From contig CM066043.1 in assembly GCA_033557465.1 (NCBI GenBank), positions 115,302,778 to 115,366,777 of the forward strand: a stretch of 64,000 nucleotides of DNA. Direction: 5' to 3'. The notes under the pieces are model-generated. The model did not search any database and was not told where the DNA came from. It worked only from the letters and a program-made list of their open reading frames with translations. Origin of the DNA: Ichthyophis bannanicus (Eukaryota; Chordata; Amphibia; Gymnophiona; Ichthyophiidae). The translations under genes were made by a program, and so were the position numbers. This document shows, piece by piece, positions 51,637 through 61,403 of the stretch. The first letter of the stretch is position 1. Each line of letters opens with the position of its first letter.

Positions 51637-52388
51637 CATTGTATTGGTGGCAAAGAGGGTGCTGAGTTTCGCAGCTCTGTTCTGCAGACCTCTCTTTGTC
51701 ATCTTCCTACAAAGAGGACACTCAGACGGTTGATGATCCGGTCCCAAGCATTTTAGACACCAGTCATGGGTGTCTGTGGCTGAAATTGTACTGCAACATT
51801 TGGAACACTTTTTAAAACCACTAGCTGGTTTGTCCATTTTGGACAAGGGGGAGGTGTCTGATGGAAGAGGTAACCCTCCCTGACCACCTGAAGTGCCCAG
51901 GAGTCAGTGGTGATGGTCAACCACATCTGGGCATAGTGGGCCAGACATCCCCCTGTGGGCTGCTGATCTCCTTGGGGTAGATAGGCTATGCTCAAGGAGT
52001 CAAAAACTCCCCCCTGGCTGGGTCAGAGCGAGTGCCTGGGATTTTGAAGTCTTCTGCTTACGAGGGTCATGCCCATATCCCTTGGCCTGCAGACCCTGTT
52101 GGGGAGTTGGGGAGGCTTGAAACGGTGGGTAGTTTCTGTAAGTAGCCCCTTTCTTCAGGTAGAAGGACTTTTTACCTGAGCCCTTCCGTCATGGAGGGGC
52201 AGCAGTCTTTTTTGAGAGCCTGGTCCTTGTCATGAACTCTGTCTCCAGCTCGTCAACCTTGTCGGTCATGGGTTTGCCAAAGAGGTTCTCTCCTTGGCAT
52301 GAGACATCAACCAATTTATCCTGAACCCACTGCTCGAGGTCAGACAACTGTAGCCAAGCTTGGTGCCGTGCGCTGATGCCCGCCGCCG

Positions 52389-53941
52389 CTACTCGAGCCC
52401 ATAATAGGCCACTCGAGACATGAATTTGGAGTACTCACGAACTGCCTGGGCCAGGTTCTTTAACCGCTGCAAGGGTTCCTCGGAGAGACCAGCTGAGAAC
52501 TCAGCGAGTTCCTTCGCCAGGTCTCTCAGGTAGATGTCCAGCTGGTAGGCCTGGATGCAGCCGATGAGCATTAAGCCCTGGTAACACTTTCTGCCGAGGA
52601 TGTCCAGGGTGCGGGCCTCCCTGCCAGGGGGAACAGAGGAGTGTATCTTCTGACTTTTCAGCAGACGCATGGCTGACTCCACCACCATGGAGTTATGCGG
52701 CAGCTGTGACTTTTGGAAGCTTGGGCTCCGGCGGACTCGATACATTGAGTCAAGCCATTTGCTCACTACCAGCATTGGCGCTGGTGTCTCCCACATCTGA
52801 AGCATCAGTCATTCCATAATGGGAGGAATGGGCACCGTGGGCGATTCCTGTGGGGGAGCCTCGTACTGGAGGATTTCCAACTCATTCACCCGAGGGTCCT
52901 CTTCCGACTCCGTAGGGAACGCCAGGGTCTTTGATATATTCTTGACAAAATCAAGGAAGCCCATATCCTCTGGCGGAGACCATCAAGGCTCCGAGATGGG
53001 AGTGTCGGATGGGACGTTGCAGCGGTGACAGGTGTCGGGGGACTCCTCCCTCCATCTCCCACTCAGAGTAGTCCATCGAGGACTAGTAGGAGGGCTGCTC
53101 GGCTGGCCTCGGGGCTTCCGATGCTCCACAGCCAGTGCCCGGCGTACTTGCCAGGGATGACTGCAGTCCCATTGAGAGGGACTCGGATTGCAACCTCGGC
53201 TGAGGATTGGCTCAGCTCAGCGCAGCCTCCAGCGACGTCTTGGACGTCGAAGGCCCAGTGATTGGGGCAGATGAACCGATCTTGCCAGACAACAGCGTCT
53301 GCTGCTGGTCCATGAAGGCAGACAAACTGCGTTCCAGGGCCGCCATTCTGGACTCCAGGCCAGAAGGCTCCAGAGTCTTCGGCACAGAGGGACTAGGGCC
53401 CGACACCGGCTCCTCGAAGGGGAATCCTCAACGAGGATGGTGTCTGGGGACAGAGGCTGGTCCAAGGTTGAGTCCTTTTGAGGGACCTTTGCAGGCCGCT
53501 CCTTCTCCGAAGCTGTGGATGAGCGTCTCGGCCTGTGGGACCAGACCCAGGGGGCATCTGGCCGATTAGAACCGTCCAAGGATGCTGCCTTCGAGGGTTT
53601 CTACTTCTTCTGGGTTCCCTCGAGGGAGACCCTCTTTCTGAGGACCCATGACGGGGCTCGTGTTTGGAAGGTTCCACCTGAGGTGTCAAGGCCTCAGACG
53701 AGGCCCTGGCCTTCGAAGGCACCGGGGACTCAGGGAAAAACCTATCGTGCTGCTGCTAGCGGCTCTTGAGGACCTTGCTGGACATTCTTTTGCAGAGATT
53801 GCAGGCTGCCGGGTCGTGATCTGGCCCGAGGCAATAGAGACAGGAGTCGTGTGTGTTGGTCAAAGACAATTTTAGAGCATCAATTACGCTTTTTAAAGCC
53901 ACTGGAAGCCATGGGGGAATGAAGTACCCCTGTAAGGTCAA
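52389..53941 (-). pseudogene. DIRS G gag region
   Basis: N-terminal Cys/His block at 53941-53756: LTNTHDSCLYCLGPDHDPAA then CNLCKRMSSKVLKS. Mid region: RMAALERSLSAFMDQQQTLL (53380-53290), a likely coiled-coil or oligomerisation stretch. C-terminal region 52805-52389: MLQMWETPAPMLVVSKWLDS, LGRKCYQGLMLIGCIQAYQL and AVREYSKFMSRVAYYGLE. Frameshifts separate the blocks. It matches gag of C and H throughout. Confidence 0.75.
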
Positions 53942-54159
53942 AGACTCTCTGAGCTGTCAGTTGGAAAAAAGGCGCAAAGACGCCAGAAAAAGAACAAAAA
54001 CTACAAAAATATACCCGAACTTGACGTCGAGGCAATGAGGTCAGGTGGCAGGAAGAGTACCGGTGTGATACCAGTGGAGAGTATGAAACTCAGAGAAAAA
54101 AATCAACTTTGTCCAGGGACAAGCCAGACAAACGTCTGAAGGGCTCTGTGGAAAAAAGG

Positions 54160-54320
54160 AAACTGAGCAAGATGGCGTCCTTGGGTGGGAAGGGACCACA
54201 CATGCGTGGTGGCATCTCCCAAAGGCTTTCTTTGAAAGCTGGGGTATACTTCCGCGAGAGCTCCATTGGTGCCCACATCACCCATATGCGAGGACTAACT
54301 TCCTGCTTGTTCCCGGAGAA
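54160..54320 (-). repeat. DIRS G 5' inverted terminal repeat
   Basis: 'aactgagcaagatggcgtcc', 'accacacatgcgtggtggca', 'aaaggctttctttgaaagct', 'acatcacccatatgcgagga', 'ttcctgcttgttcccggaga'. No partner 3' repeat belongs to this copy. Confidence 0.8.
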
Positions 54321-55036
54321 CAGCGGGAACCCACACACCGTGCTAACAGTCATCAGCGGTCTACCTGGAATTATGTCCCACAGAGACTGAAGCAGGAGCT
54401 CCCAACAAAGACAATGATGAAGCCAAGCCTTGGTATTCACCCCCTGAGAGCCCCAGGCAGAGGATCCGTGCTGGGCTCAGCTCTACTCCCTGTATATTGT
54501 TTCACTAGCTTTTGCAGCACTGCATTTAAGGTGGCTAGCAGGCATCTCTCTCAGAGCTTTCTGCAATCTTCAGGAGAGAAGAGGGAGGAACAAAGGAGGA
54601 GGGAAGGAGGGGACATTGAGGTTGTGTGAGGCTGCTGTACTCTTCCAGATCCTTCCAATTTCTGGCTGCTCAACCGGCTCTTATCAGGATAAGCGCGTGG
54701 AGCTAAACCAATTTTCCCTCCTCTTTTGGATACTGGAAAAGACTGCAGTCTAGTGGAGCCTCCCACGTCATGCTCAAGTGAGAGAGTCACCCTCAAGATG
54801 GTCGTTCACATGCGTTTAATCAATCTTTTCCTCTCAAATCTGCAGAATTTTCTTCAGAGAGGAGAAAATCCATCCTCCATCTGCTGGAGACAAATACTGA
54901 AGAGAACTCTGGTGGCTGAGGCATATAGAGGCTCTGGAATGAGGTCATTGAAACCTGAGGTTTTCATTGGTTCTTTGTCTCCACCAATGTGCTGGTAGGG
55001 GAACACAACTCACTTGTTTGGACTGGTCTAGCAGGA
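54321..55036 (-). mobile_element. DIRS element I, 5' portion with terminal repeat
   Basis: Non-coding leader and 5' inverted repeat of the second-family DIRS. The repeat (about 54880-55036) reads 'tggagacaaatactgaagag', 'aactctggtggctgaggc', 'ttggttctttgtctccacca', 'actggtctagcaggac', and is the complement of 43318-43470. The two ends of I thus flank E, F and G. Confidence 0.75.
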
Positions 55037-55134
55037 CAATATGGAAACTCTTTCTTGCAGAGCAAAACAAAAGACTGGAATGAAACAATACCAGCAATGG
55101 AACAGCAAGGATTCTTAGAGATGCTGAAAAAGTG

Positions 55135-55310
55135 TAGTTACTCACCTGTAACAGGTGTTCTTCGGGAACAACAGGAATCAGTCCTCACATATAAGTGACA
55201 TTGGCACCGACAGAGCCCGTGTGGAGCATTTCCCCAGCTTTCAAAGAAAGCCTTTGGGAATGCTACCACGCATGCGTGGTCCCCTTCCCGCTCAAGGGTG
55301 CCATCTTCAT
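55135..55310 (-). repeat. DIRS H 3' inverted terminal repeat
   Basis: 'tagttactcacctgtaacag', 'cagtcctcacatataagtga', 'aaagcctttgggaatgctac' and the 16-bp palindrome accacgcatgcgtggt (55265-55280). It is the complement of 60760-60880. Confidence 0.85.
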
Positions 55311-55380
55311 CAGACAGATGACATAGCGAAAAAAGGACATAGGACGATGTAGGGAAGCAACTCCAAGGGGAGGAGGGAGG

Positions 55381-55490
55381 GTTGCGAGGACTGATTCCTA
55401 CTATTCCCGGAGAAAACCCGTTACAGGTGGGTGGGTGAGTACGCTTTCTCCAGGAACAAGCAGGAAGTCAGTCCTCACATATGGGACTCC
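55381..55490 (-). repeat. DIRS H internal complementary region
   Basis: 'gcgaggactgattcctacta', 'acccgttacaggtgggtggg' then 'gctttctccaggaacaagca', 'gaagtcagtcctcacatatg'. A small duplication (gtgggtgg) at the centre distinguishes it from D. Confidence 0.8.
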
Positions 55491-55636
55491 CAAGCTCCAG
55501 GCTGCCGTGGAATGAACCTCGACAGCACCAACGGCGACCAGACAGGTAGCTGTGAGTTGCAGAAATTGAGTTCCCAATGAGGGACTCTGCAAGACCCTAG
55601 CATCCAGCGACACTATCACAGAAGGGTAGGAGTTGC

Positions 55637-56780
55637 CTACACCCCAAAAATATTATGGAGTGCTGCCTGCCCGAAGGCACTGTTCCTGCAGGACTCGTTC
55701 TCCAGGCAGTAATGAGCTACAAACATGTGAATCGAAGACCATGTGGTGACCCTGCAGATTTCCGTTACCGGTACCAAGTGGAGGTTGGCAACTGACATGG
55801 CCATAGCCCGCACACAATGTGCGATGATCCGGTGATCAAGGGAGAGGCCCATTCACTCGTAGGCAAGGCCAATGCAATCTGCCACCCAAGTGGACAGAGT
55901 CTGCTTCATTATCGGGAGTCTCAGTATACTGGGATCATATGACACAAAATGCTGAGGAGATTTGCGATGGGGCTGGGTCCTCTGCAGATAGGACAGGGTC
56001 TGCTTACAGTCTAGCGTATGCAATAGGATCTCCTCCCTGCTGGCATGGGGCCACGGAAAAAAGATGTGAAGGACCACCTCTTGGTTGAGGTGGAAGGGAG
56101 ATACAACCTTAGGGAGGAGTTTGGGGTGGGTGCAGAGCACTACCCTGTTCTTATAGAACCTTCTATATGACAGATCTGTTACCAAGGCCTGGAGTTCGCT
56201 CACTCTCCGAGTGGACGTGATGGCCACCAGAAAGGCCTTTCCAGAAGAGGTATCTCAAATGGCAGGTGGCCAGAGGCTTGAACAGTGGCCTGGTGAGTTG
56301 GAAGAGCACCACATTAAGGTCCCATTCTGCTGGAGGGCAGAGAGGGGGCGTTGATAGCAAGAGGTCCCGGAGGAACCTGGAGACCAGGGACTGGTTTGAG
56401 AGGGGTTTCCCTTCTATAGGGTGATGTTGCACGGCTATGGCACTCAGGTGTAGCCTCACCGAATTAGACTGCAGAACGGCATGCGAGAGGTGCAGTAAGT
56501 ACTGTAGCACTAGTTGCACGTGGCAGGAGAAAGGGTTCTCTCCTCTCTCTGCACACCAGATGGAGAATCTTCCCCATCTGAAGGTGTACACCTGCCTGGT
56601 GGAGAGTTTTCGGGAGGCCAGGAGGATTTCCTTGACCTCTCCTGGGAGATTGAAGGGAGCAAAGACTACTCTTTCAGCAGCCACACTGTCAATGCTAGTG
56701 ACCTCAGGTTGGGGGGCAGGAGGAAGCCCTCCTACTGGGACAAAAGGTCCAGATCCCGACACAGCGGGACAGAGTGCCAC
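55637..56780 (-). pseudogene. DIRS H tyrosine recombinase
   Basis: 205 open codons (56780-56163) give the N-terminal half: VKEILLASRKLSTRQVYTFR, LVLQYLLHLSHAVLQSNSVR and LVSRFLRDLLLSTPPLCPPA. After a frameshift, 56227-55853 holds STRRVSELQALVTDLSYRRF (first catalytic arginine) and THPKLLPKVVSPFHLNQEVV. 55852-55637 holds IIAHCVRAMAMSVANLHLVP (HxxR) and TWSSIHMFVAHYCLE (tyrosine). All catalytic residues are visible, but spread over three frames. Confidence 0.85.
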
Positions 56781-56959
56781 CGAAAAGGAGAGCAGCAGAT
56801 GGAACCAGGATTGTCAGGCCCAACTGGGGGTGATCAGAATTACTGATGCCTGCTCACTCTGTACTTTGAAGAGAGTCTCTGCCACCAGTGCTGTCAGTGG
56901 GAAAGCAGAGGCCGCCTTCGGACCACAGGATCAGGAAGGCACTAGGGTTCAGATGCCAT

Positions 56960-57400
56960 TCATGTGGGTGGAGGACTTTGCTGAGTTTGTCCGCTAAGCA
57001 AATGTCCTGACCTGGGAGGTATACTGCTCACAGGAGCATTCCGTGGCGCACCGCAAAGATGCATTCCGTGGCGCACCGCTTGTTTACATAAAACAAGGCA
57101 ACCTGGTTGTCTGTCTGAATCAGCACCGGGCAGTTGCACAAGAGGTGGCAGAATGCCTGCAAGACTAGGGAGATGGCTCTGAGCTCCAGGAGATTGATCT
57201 GCAGGAGCAACTCCTCCTGCGACCAGCTGCCTTGAGTGCAGAGGTCTCCACAGTATGCCCTCCAACCCAGGAGGGAGGGAGGCATTCATGGTCAGGACCG
57301 TTTGCAGTGAAAGCGCCTGGAAAGGCATCCTTGCCTGGAGGTGGCATAGAGACTGCCACCAGCTTAGGAAGTCCACCAGTTATCAGGTGACCCTAACCCT
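56960..57400 (-). pseudogene. DIRS H RNase H region
   Basis: 57285-57028 reads LLGWRAYCGDLCTQGSWSQE, LLLQINLLELRAISLVLQAF (E), and VLIQTDNQVALFYVNKR (D). A 28-bp word ('catt ccgtggcgcaccgc') is duplicated at 57040-57080, breaking the frame. The LAD motif appears in another frame near 56990. The linker to the recombinase is shortened. Confidence 0.75.
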
Positions 57401-57401
57401 A

Positions 57402-58342
57402 TCACGCAATCTGCCCGTGACCTGAATCAACTGGGAGCAGAGGCATCACTGGGCTGCCCGCATATGCAAGCGGGCTAGAAGCATGATGTGGACTGTGAAG
57501 GCCATGTAGCCCAGTAGGTGGAGGAGGAGGAGAGCTGGTATGAACTAGTGAGTCTGCACCTCTCCCACCAGCTGCATGAGGCGATGAGTTCTTTTCCTTG
57601 GGAAGAAGGCCTTGACCTGTAGCATGTCCAGTTGGGCACCTATGAGCTCCAGGCTTTGGGCTAGAGAGAGGTGGGATTTGGGGTAGTTGATGGCAAACCC
57701 TAGGTGCTGCAGGAGGTGGATTGTCCGTCCTACAGCCTGGCTGGCCTCTGAGGCCGTGCTGCCTCTGATGAGCAGGTCGTCCAGATAGGGGAAGACAAAG
57801 GCCCCTTGCAGGCGCATGAGGGCGGCCACGACCGCCAGACACTTTGTAAAGATTCTTGGCGAGGAGGCCAAGCCAAATGGAAGCACCCTGTACTGGAAGT
57901 GCTCTCCTCCCACCACGAACCTTAGGTACTGTCGGTGGGAGGGGTGGATCAGGATGTGAGTATATGCATCCTTTAAGTTTAAGGAGCACAGCTAATCTCC
58001 CTGGTGGAGATAGGGCAACAGAGTTCCAAGGGAGAACATCTTGCATTTCTCCCTCACCAGAAACTTGTTCAGGTTCCACAGGTCGTGTGGCCTGAGGCCC
58101 TCAGTTCTTTTGGGGGCAAGGAAATACCTGGAGTAGAACCCCTGTCCCCACAAATGTCTGGGTACAGGTTCTACTGCCCCATCCTTGAGTAAGCCTGCGA
58201 GCTCTGAGAGGAGCAAGGTCTGGTGAAGGAGAGGCCGCATCAGCTCTCCTAGGAAGAACCCCAGGGGGGTGTTTGCTGGAACCTGAGGAGATAGCCCTCT
58301 ATCACTTGCAGGACCCACTGATCCATGGTGACCCTGGCCCAT
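57402..58342 (-). pseudogene. DIRS H reverse transcriptase
   Basis: 58342-57992 reads VEPVPRHLWGQGFYSRYFLA, PKRTEGLR, LNKFLVREKCKMFSLGTLLP and YLHQGD, then TAG where relatives have TGG in GDWLCSLDLKDAY. 57916-57545 reads FQYRVLPFGLASSPRIFTKC, AFVFPYLDDLLIRGS (catalytic box kept) and LQHLGFAINYPKSHLSLAQS. An in-frame stop plus frameshift separate the halves. Confidence 0.8.
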
Positions 58343-58597
58343 CTGTGGGCGAAGAATGCCAGGCAGCCCCCTGTGGACTGGGGAGAGTCTCCCGGGGGAG
58401 AAGAGGCCCTGCCTAGGGAGTCAAAAGCTCCCCCCAGGCTGGGTGGGAGCTGGTGGCTGAGGCTTCCAAGCCTTTGGCTTCCTCTGCCTATGGCCCTGGG
58501 AGCCTTGTTGCTGTTGCCTCAAGTAGGGCTGGTACTGGCCCTGATGGAAAGACCCCTTTTTTCCTCGGGATATGTGGTCTTTTTCATGATGGTTTCT

Positions 58598-58812
58598 AGG
58601 GAGTGGAGGAGTAGCCTAGTGGTTAGAACACTGGCTTGGTAACCAAGCAACCAGGGTTCGATTCCCACTAGCACTCCTTGTGGCCTTGAGCAAGTCACTT
58701 TACCCTCCATTGCCTCGGAAAAAAGGCCTGGCAATCTACTTCCGGTGACACTGCCAAGAAAACCCAGGAGCTTCTGGGTGACCAGGACTGACTCGAAGGC
58801 ACACATTGTATT
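58598..58812 (+). mobile_element. Composite tRNA-SINE inserted in DIRS H
   Basis: tRNA-like head with an A box (tagcctagtggtta, 58612-58625) and B box (gggttcgattccc, 58654-58666). A MIR/core-like middle, 'ccttgtggccttgagcaagt', follows, then a tail with 'ggcaatctacttccggtgac' and 'ccaggactgactcgaaggca' resembling RTE/BovB 3' ends. DIRS gag/RT sequence resumes at about 58813. Short ttct words flank it. The A and B boxes form an internal RNA polymerase III promoter. Confidence 0.75.
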
Positions 58813-60610
58813 TTCTTCTGAGGAAGAGTCGAGGTTTTACTCGAGAGCCTCTGCCTGGTCACGACCTCAACCTCTATCTTGGCCGCCTTGTCAGCCATGG
58901 GCTTACCGAACAAGTTTTCCCTGGTGCAGGGGACATCAAGGGAGTTTTTCTTGCACCTATTGTTCGAGGTCTGAGGTCTGCAACCAGGCCTGGTGCCAGG
59001 CTCCTATGCCTGCTGCTGCTACTTGGATTGCAGATTCAAAGCCATCATAGGCTGTGTGGGAAAGGAACTTCAAGCAGTCCCGGATCCTGGCTGTCAGGGC
59101 TTGGAACCTCTGGAGGGATTCCCTGGAGAGGCAGAAGTGAAGCCCGCCAGTTCTTGGATGAGGCCCTTAAGTACATGCCTATGTATAATTCATAGACCTG
59201 TATCTGACAGCCCAGCACAGGTCCTTGGAAGCACTTGCGCCCGAGGGCGTCAAGGGCTCAGGCCTCTCTGCTCGGGGGAACAGAAGAGTAGTTCTTCTGA
59301 CTCTTCAGCTTTTGCATAGCGGACTCCACGACCATGGAGTTAAGCAGGAGTTGGGTCTTTTGGAAACCTGGGCCCTTTTTGATGCAGTAGATGGAATCAA
59401 GGTGTTGGCTGACCACTGGCACCGAGGCAGGGTTCTCCCACATCCGCAGGAGCAGCCTCTCGAGGATGGGGTGTACCAGCACCATTGAGTCTCCCCTTTG
59501 GCGGGGACTCATACTGGAGAATCTCCAGTTCTTCAGTGCACAGTTCCTCTTCTGACTCGGTCGGGACCGAAAGGGCCCGGACCATGTCCCAAAGTTGTGG
59601 AAGGTCACGTGTTCGGGGAGAGAATGGCGCCGGGGCTCTGTGGGAAATGGCTCTGAACAAAATCTTGGAGTCGAGAACTCTTGGGCGAGGCCTCGACGTT
59701 GGTCTCCGAATGAGAGCCAGATGGCATCAAGGACTCCGAGGCTCGGGACTCCCGCGCCTGGAGGCCAACCCCGAGGAACTGGGGTCCTCCAGTGGATCTC
59801 GGTTTGGACTCCCGGAAACTGACCGGGGAGGACCGTTTACCCGATGATCGGGACCAAGATCTTGATCGGTGCCGGTGGTGCTCGGGGCCTGGATCGACCC
59901 CTGGGGACTTCCCCGCAGTCGGGGGCCTGGTTGTCGGGCAGATGATGCAGACAAACCTGACATCATCGGCTGCTGCAAGGCCAGGATGGCAGAGATATTC
60001 TGCTGCACGCCTCCATTCTGGATTCAATACTAGAAGGCTCTGCAGCTGTCGGCGTGGGCACAGAGGATCTTGGGCCAGATGCCGGCACTCTCACGAGTGC
60101 ATCTTCGACGAGGACCATGGCCTCAAGGAGCCTCGCACAGTCACCGCCAGCTGAGAACTCCTTCTTAAAAGGCCTTAGGGGAGTATTGCTCAGAGTCGCC
60201 TGAGTCCCACCGTGGGACCTTACAAGGTTTCACTGGTAGAACCTAGACTGGCCTCGTGGATTTTTTTCTTCTTCTTTCTGGGGTCTAGGGTCTTTACTAA
60301 GGAGCTGCTGCTGCGGGACTCTGAAGATGCCCGGGCCTCACAGAAGGTGCTCTGCTTTGGGCTCAGCATCGGGGAAGCTGAGGCTGAAGCGGACCTCGGG
60401 AACATCCTCTCCTGCAACTAAGACCTTTTCTTGTTGATTTTCGGAGTCATGGCCTGGCACAGGTCACAGGTGGTACTGTTGTGGTCCGGGCCGAGGCAGT
60501 GTAAGCAACAGTTGTGGGTCACACTTTTTGAACCTACCGGGGGACATGGTAGGGGACCCCGGGCAAAAAAAAGGCATGAACGCCAGTTGAGACAAAGCCT
60601 CGTCAAGAAG
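58813..60610 (-). pseudogene. DIRS H gag region
   Basis: Cys/His block at 60440-60570: SVTHNCCLHCLGPDHNSTTC then DLCQAMTPKINKK. Other blocks: DVRFVCIICPTTRPP-frame sequences near 59930, TESEEELCTEELEILQYESP (59540-59590), LLLRMWENPASVPVVSQHLD (59400-59470), LKSQKNYSSVPPSREA (59258-59320), and MFGKPMADKAAKIEVEVVT (58850-58913). Frames change several times. Confidence 0.7.
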
Positions 60611-60759
60611 GGGGAGCTGAGGATGGCACCGCGGACGGCGCCGGCTCAAGGCAGGAAGAGGAACCGGTATGCAAACCAGGAAAAAACAACTTTTAAAGAT
60701 AAGTTGTAGATGATTTTTCTGGAAAAAATGGGACAAGTGTCTGTTGGGTCCACGGAAAA

Positions 60760-60924
60760 AAGGAGACTGATCAAGATGGCACCCTTGGGCGGGAAGGGGA
60801 CCACGCCTGCATAGTAGCATTCCCAAAGGCTTTCTTTGAAAGCTGGGGAAATGCTCCACACGGGATCTGTTGGCGCTGACATCACCCATATGTGAGGACT
60901 GACTTCTTGCTTGTTCCTGGAGAA
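60760..60924 (-). repeat. DIRS H 5' inverted terminal repeat
   Basis: 'gactgatcaagatggcaccc', 'accacgcctgcatagtagca', 'aaaggctttctttgaaagct', 'acatcacccatatgtgagga', 'cttcttgcttgttcctggag'. The central palindrome is mutated here but intact in its 3' partner. Confidence 0.85.
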
Positions 60925-60995
60925 TGCCTGCAATGTATTTTCCCTGAACTAATAGGGCTACAGAAGAAAGGGAGATGAGAAAAGATCTAACTCAC

Positions 60996-61164
60996 CAATG
61001 CAAACGGAGGGCATGTAGAAAGGCAGAAAGACCCTCCATCACCAGCAGGATGGCGACTGTCAAAACAGCAAAGCCGCCAAAAATTGGGACAAGGATAACA
61101 CCCCCATAGTAACCAAGATAAAAACCATTCCCCATCACCATGGACCACAGGACCTCTGAGAGCT
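60996..61164 (-). CDS. TCIRG1: V-ATPase subunit a3, penultimate coding exon
   Basis: 169 bp. The acceptor is ctctctctcttgtag; the donor is gtgagt after CATTG. It completes a Gln codon split from the previous exon, then reads [40 protein letters not shown] and [15 protein letters not shown], ending with two bases of Trp. It holds the last transmembrane helices of the proton-translocating domain. The arginine of HALRLHW corresponds to yeast Vph1p R799. The [20 protein letters not shown] form fits the a3 (TCIRG1) isoform better than a1, a2 or a4. Confidence 0.9.
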
Positions 61165-61220
61165 CTACAAGAGAGAGAGGTGACAGTAAGCAACAGGTAG
61201 GAATGTGGATCAATCCCTCA

Positions 61221-61403
<183 letters not shown>

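Larger units (their letters stand above)
46267..51843 (-). mobile_element. DIRS element F, 5'-truncated
   Basis: Minus-strand DIRS with 3' repeat (46267-46460), internal complementary region (46505-46615), recombinase, RNase H, RT and gag. Gag runs to its N-terminal Cys/His block at 51843, where element G begins, so the 5' repeat is missing. The 3' repeat is diverged from D and H ('tgagtcttcacatatggttg', no intact palindrome), marking a subfamily. It carries insertions at 50131-50212 and 51168-51636. Confidence 0.8.
49640..51843 (-). pseudogene. DIRS F gag region
   Basis: The N-terminal 51846-51622 frame starts MSKMDKPASGFKKCSKCCST, then ATDTHDWCLKCLGPDHQPSE and CPLCRKMTKRGLQ: a Cys/His block of paired CxxC motifs and two histidines. 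The 50045-49674 frame holds SSYILYMGMFLREVARDLEL, NRATFDCFEYIS and LEQWAQDKLGNILCTGENLF GKDW. 50838-50302 holds SMSPLEDMSFQDFIPSVAWG. An insertion at 51168-51636 and a LINE tail at 50131-50212 split it. Confidence 0.75.
51844..54320 (-). mobile_element. DIRS element G, 3'-truncated
   Basis: Minus-strand first-family DIRS with 5' repeat (about 54160-54320), gag, and only the start of the RT region (WLTITTDSWALQVVREGYLF, about 51860-51930). RT catalytic region, RNase H, recombinase and 3' end are missing. Its left end abuts the gag N-terminus of F, so F and G form an abnormal tandem in which F lacks its 5' end and G its 3' part. Confidence 0.8.
55135..60924 (-). mobile_element. DIRS element H, full length
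   Basis: Minus-strand DIRS of 5.79 kb, the most complete first-family copy: 3' repeat (55135-55310), internal complementary region (55381-55490), recombinase, RNase H, RT, gag, 5' repeat (60760-60924). A SINE of about 215 bp is inserted at 58598-58812. The upstream TCIRG1 exon's donor site lies only 71 bp from its 5' end. Stops and frameshifts are present in all genes. Confidence 0.85.
43183..60995 (-). other. TCIRG1: TCIRG1 terminal intron (17.8 kb, DIRS-filled)
   Basis: A GT-AG intron between the exons ending at 60996 and starting at 43182, with reading frame kept across it. Only 43183-43317, 55037-55134 and 60925-60995 (about 304 bp in total) lie outside DIRS copies. All DIRS copies in it run in the same direction as the gene. 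The ancestral intron may have been only a few hundred bases long (inference). Confidence 0.8.

Noticed and set aside
34621..55500. Repeated 'tcctcacatatggg'-type words that could suggest a CRISPR-like or regulatory array
   Set aside because: They are kilobases apart and all fall in DIRS terminal repeats or internal complementary regions. There are no spacers.
58598..58680. Possible tRNA gene (A and B boxes present)
   Set aside because: The segment continues into a SINE core and tail and sits inside DIRS H. It is a tRNA-derived SINE head, not a functional tRNA.
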